Shown one piece after another: positions 12,647-12,796 of a stretch of DNA of 12,796 nt (its first letter is position 1; every line of letters begins with the position of its first letter). The notes under the pieces are model-generated. The model was not told the origin of the DNA and made no database searches. It was given only the letters and a program-made list of their open reading frames with translations. Location of the stretch: contig JAZSCX010000067.1 in the NCBI GenBank assembly GCA_045530865.1, positions 1 through 12,796 of the forward strand, given 5' to 3'. A program made the translations under genes and the position numbers. The stretch is from Avoscillospira sp045530865 (lineage in GTDB: Bacteria; Bacillota; Clostridia; Oscillospirales; Oscillospiraceae).

Positions 12647-12796
12647 AAAACGGGCCTGTTGCAAAATGCGGTTTTTCAAAAATGTCCCTTTCTAAAAGTT
12701 AGAAATAGCGGTAGGAGTCACGAACAAATCGTGGTTCCTACCGCTAAAATATTAGGGTGTTTTTCAGAAAAGTCTATTTTGCAACAGGCCCGTTTT
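12647..12796. mobile_element. 150-bp palindromic MITE with 21-bp perfect terminal inverted repeats
   Basis: Left end 12647-12667 begins AAAACGGGCCTGTTGCAAAA, and 12776-12796 is its exact reverse complement. Between them, AGCGGTAGGA/TCCTACCGCT (12698-12737 region) extends to a 17-bp stem with two wobble pairs around ACAAA, and TTTCTAA/TTAGAAA forms a side hairpin, so nearly the whole unit can fold back on itself. There is no coding capacity. CTGTTGCAAA is shared with termini of several IS families such as IS6, so it is likely moved in trans. It lies five bases after the DUF4190-like stop codon and may also end that transcript. The right flank is outside the window, so no target duplication can be checked. 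Confidence 0.85.

Overview
This window looks like chromosomal DNA of a low-to-mid GC Firmicute (Bacillota), most likely a gut Oscillospiraceae/Ruminococcaceae relative of the Faecalibacterium-Subdoligranulum type. The grounds are AGGAGG-type ribosome binding sites, TTGACA/TATAAT promoters, a DUF3786 gene, a PepF/GtrA pair, a clostridial GH13 amylase and GC-rich palindromic repeats of the kind that litter those genomes. The genus is an inference and no taxonomic marker such as rRNA is present.

Layout: 1-139 is the right end of an IS3-family insertion sequence whose body lies outside the window. 174-410 (-) is a small HPr-like protein without the active-site histidine. 551-3062 (-) is a two-gene operon, a ROK-family sugar kinase translationally coupled to N-acetylglucosamine-6-phosphate deacetylase (nagA), with a clear promoter at 3125-3153. 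3141-3362 holds a palindrome and a 7-bp tandem repeat. 3364-4117 (+) is a 40-codon stub of an M42-type peptidase followed by a DUF3786 gene whose last codons and stop come from a palindromic repeat. 4293-6472 (+) is oligoendopeptidase F coupled to a GtrA-like membrane protein. 6485-6774 is a decayed Gfo/Idh/MocA oxidoreductase. 6883-7719 (+) is a ZIP metal transporter. 7733-8136 is non-coding and full of hairpins, with a second, inverted copy of the palindromic repeat. 8137-8212 (-) is tRNA-Ala(GGC). 8334-10160 (-) is a cytoplasmic GH13 neopullulanase/cyclomaltodextrinase-like enzyme.

From 10277 on the DNA is visibly more AT-rich and accessory in character. A consensus promoter starts a strongly folded leader or small RNA (about 10312-10461) that ends in an intrinsic terminator. 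Then comes a membrane protein with 37 Glu-Pro dipeptides in a row and a Cys/His-rich C-terminus (10523-11413), a cluster of REP-like palindromes, a divergent pair made of a ribbon-helix-helix regulator (-) and a zinc-ribbon/TM2 protein (+) overlapping a small DUF4190-like membrane protein, and finally a 150-bp palindromic MITE with perfect 21-bp terminal inverted repeats that ends exactly at the window edge.

How the genes fit together: ROK kinase plus NagA would phosphorylate and deacetylate amino sugars (GlcNAc) into central metabolism. PepF would finish peptide breakdown and the amylase would degrade internalised maltodextrins, a saccharolytic and proteolytic fermenter profile. The candidates most worth following are the structured RNA upstream of the (EP)n gene, the (EP)37 envelope protein itself, and the RHH/TM2/DUF4190 module with overlapping divergent promoters.
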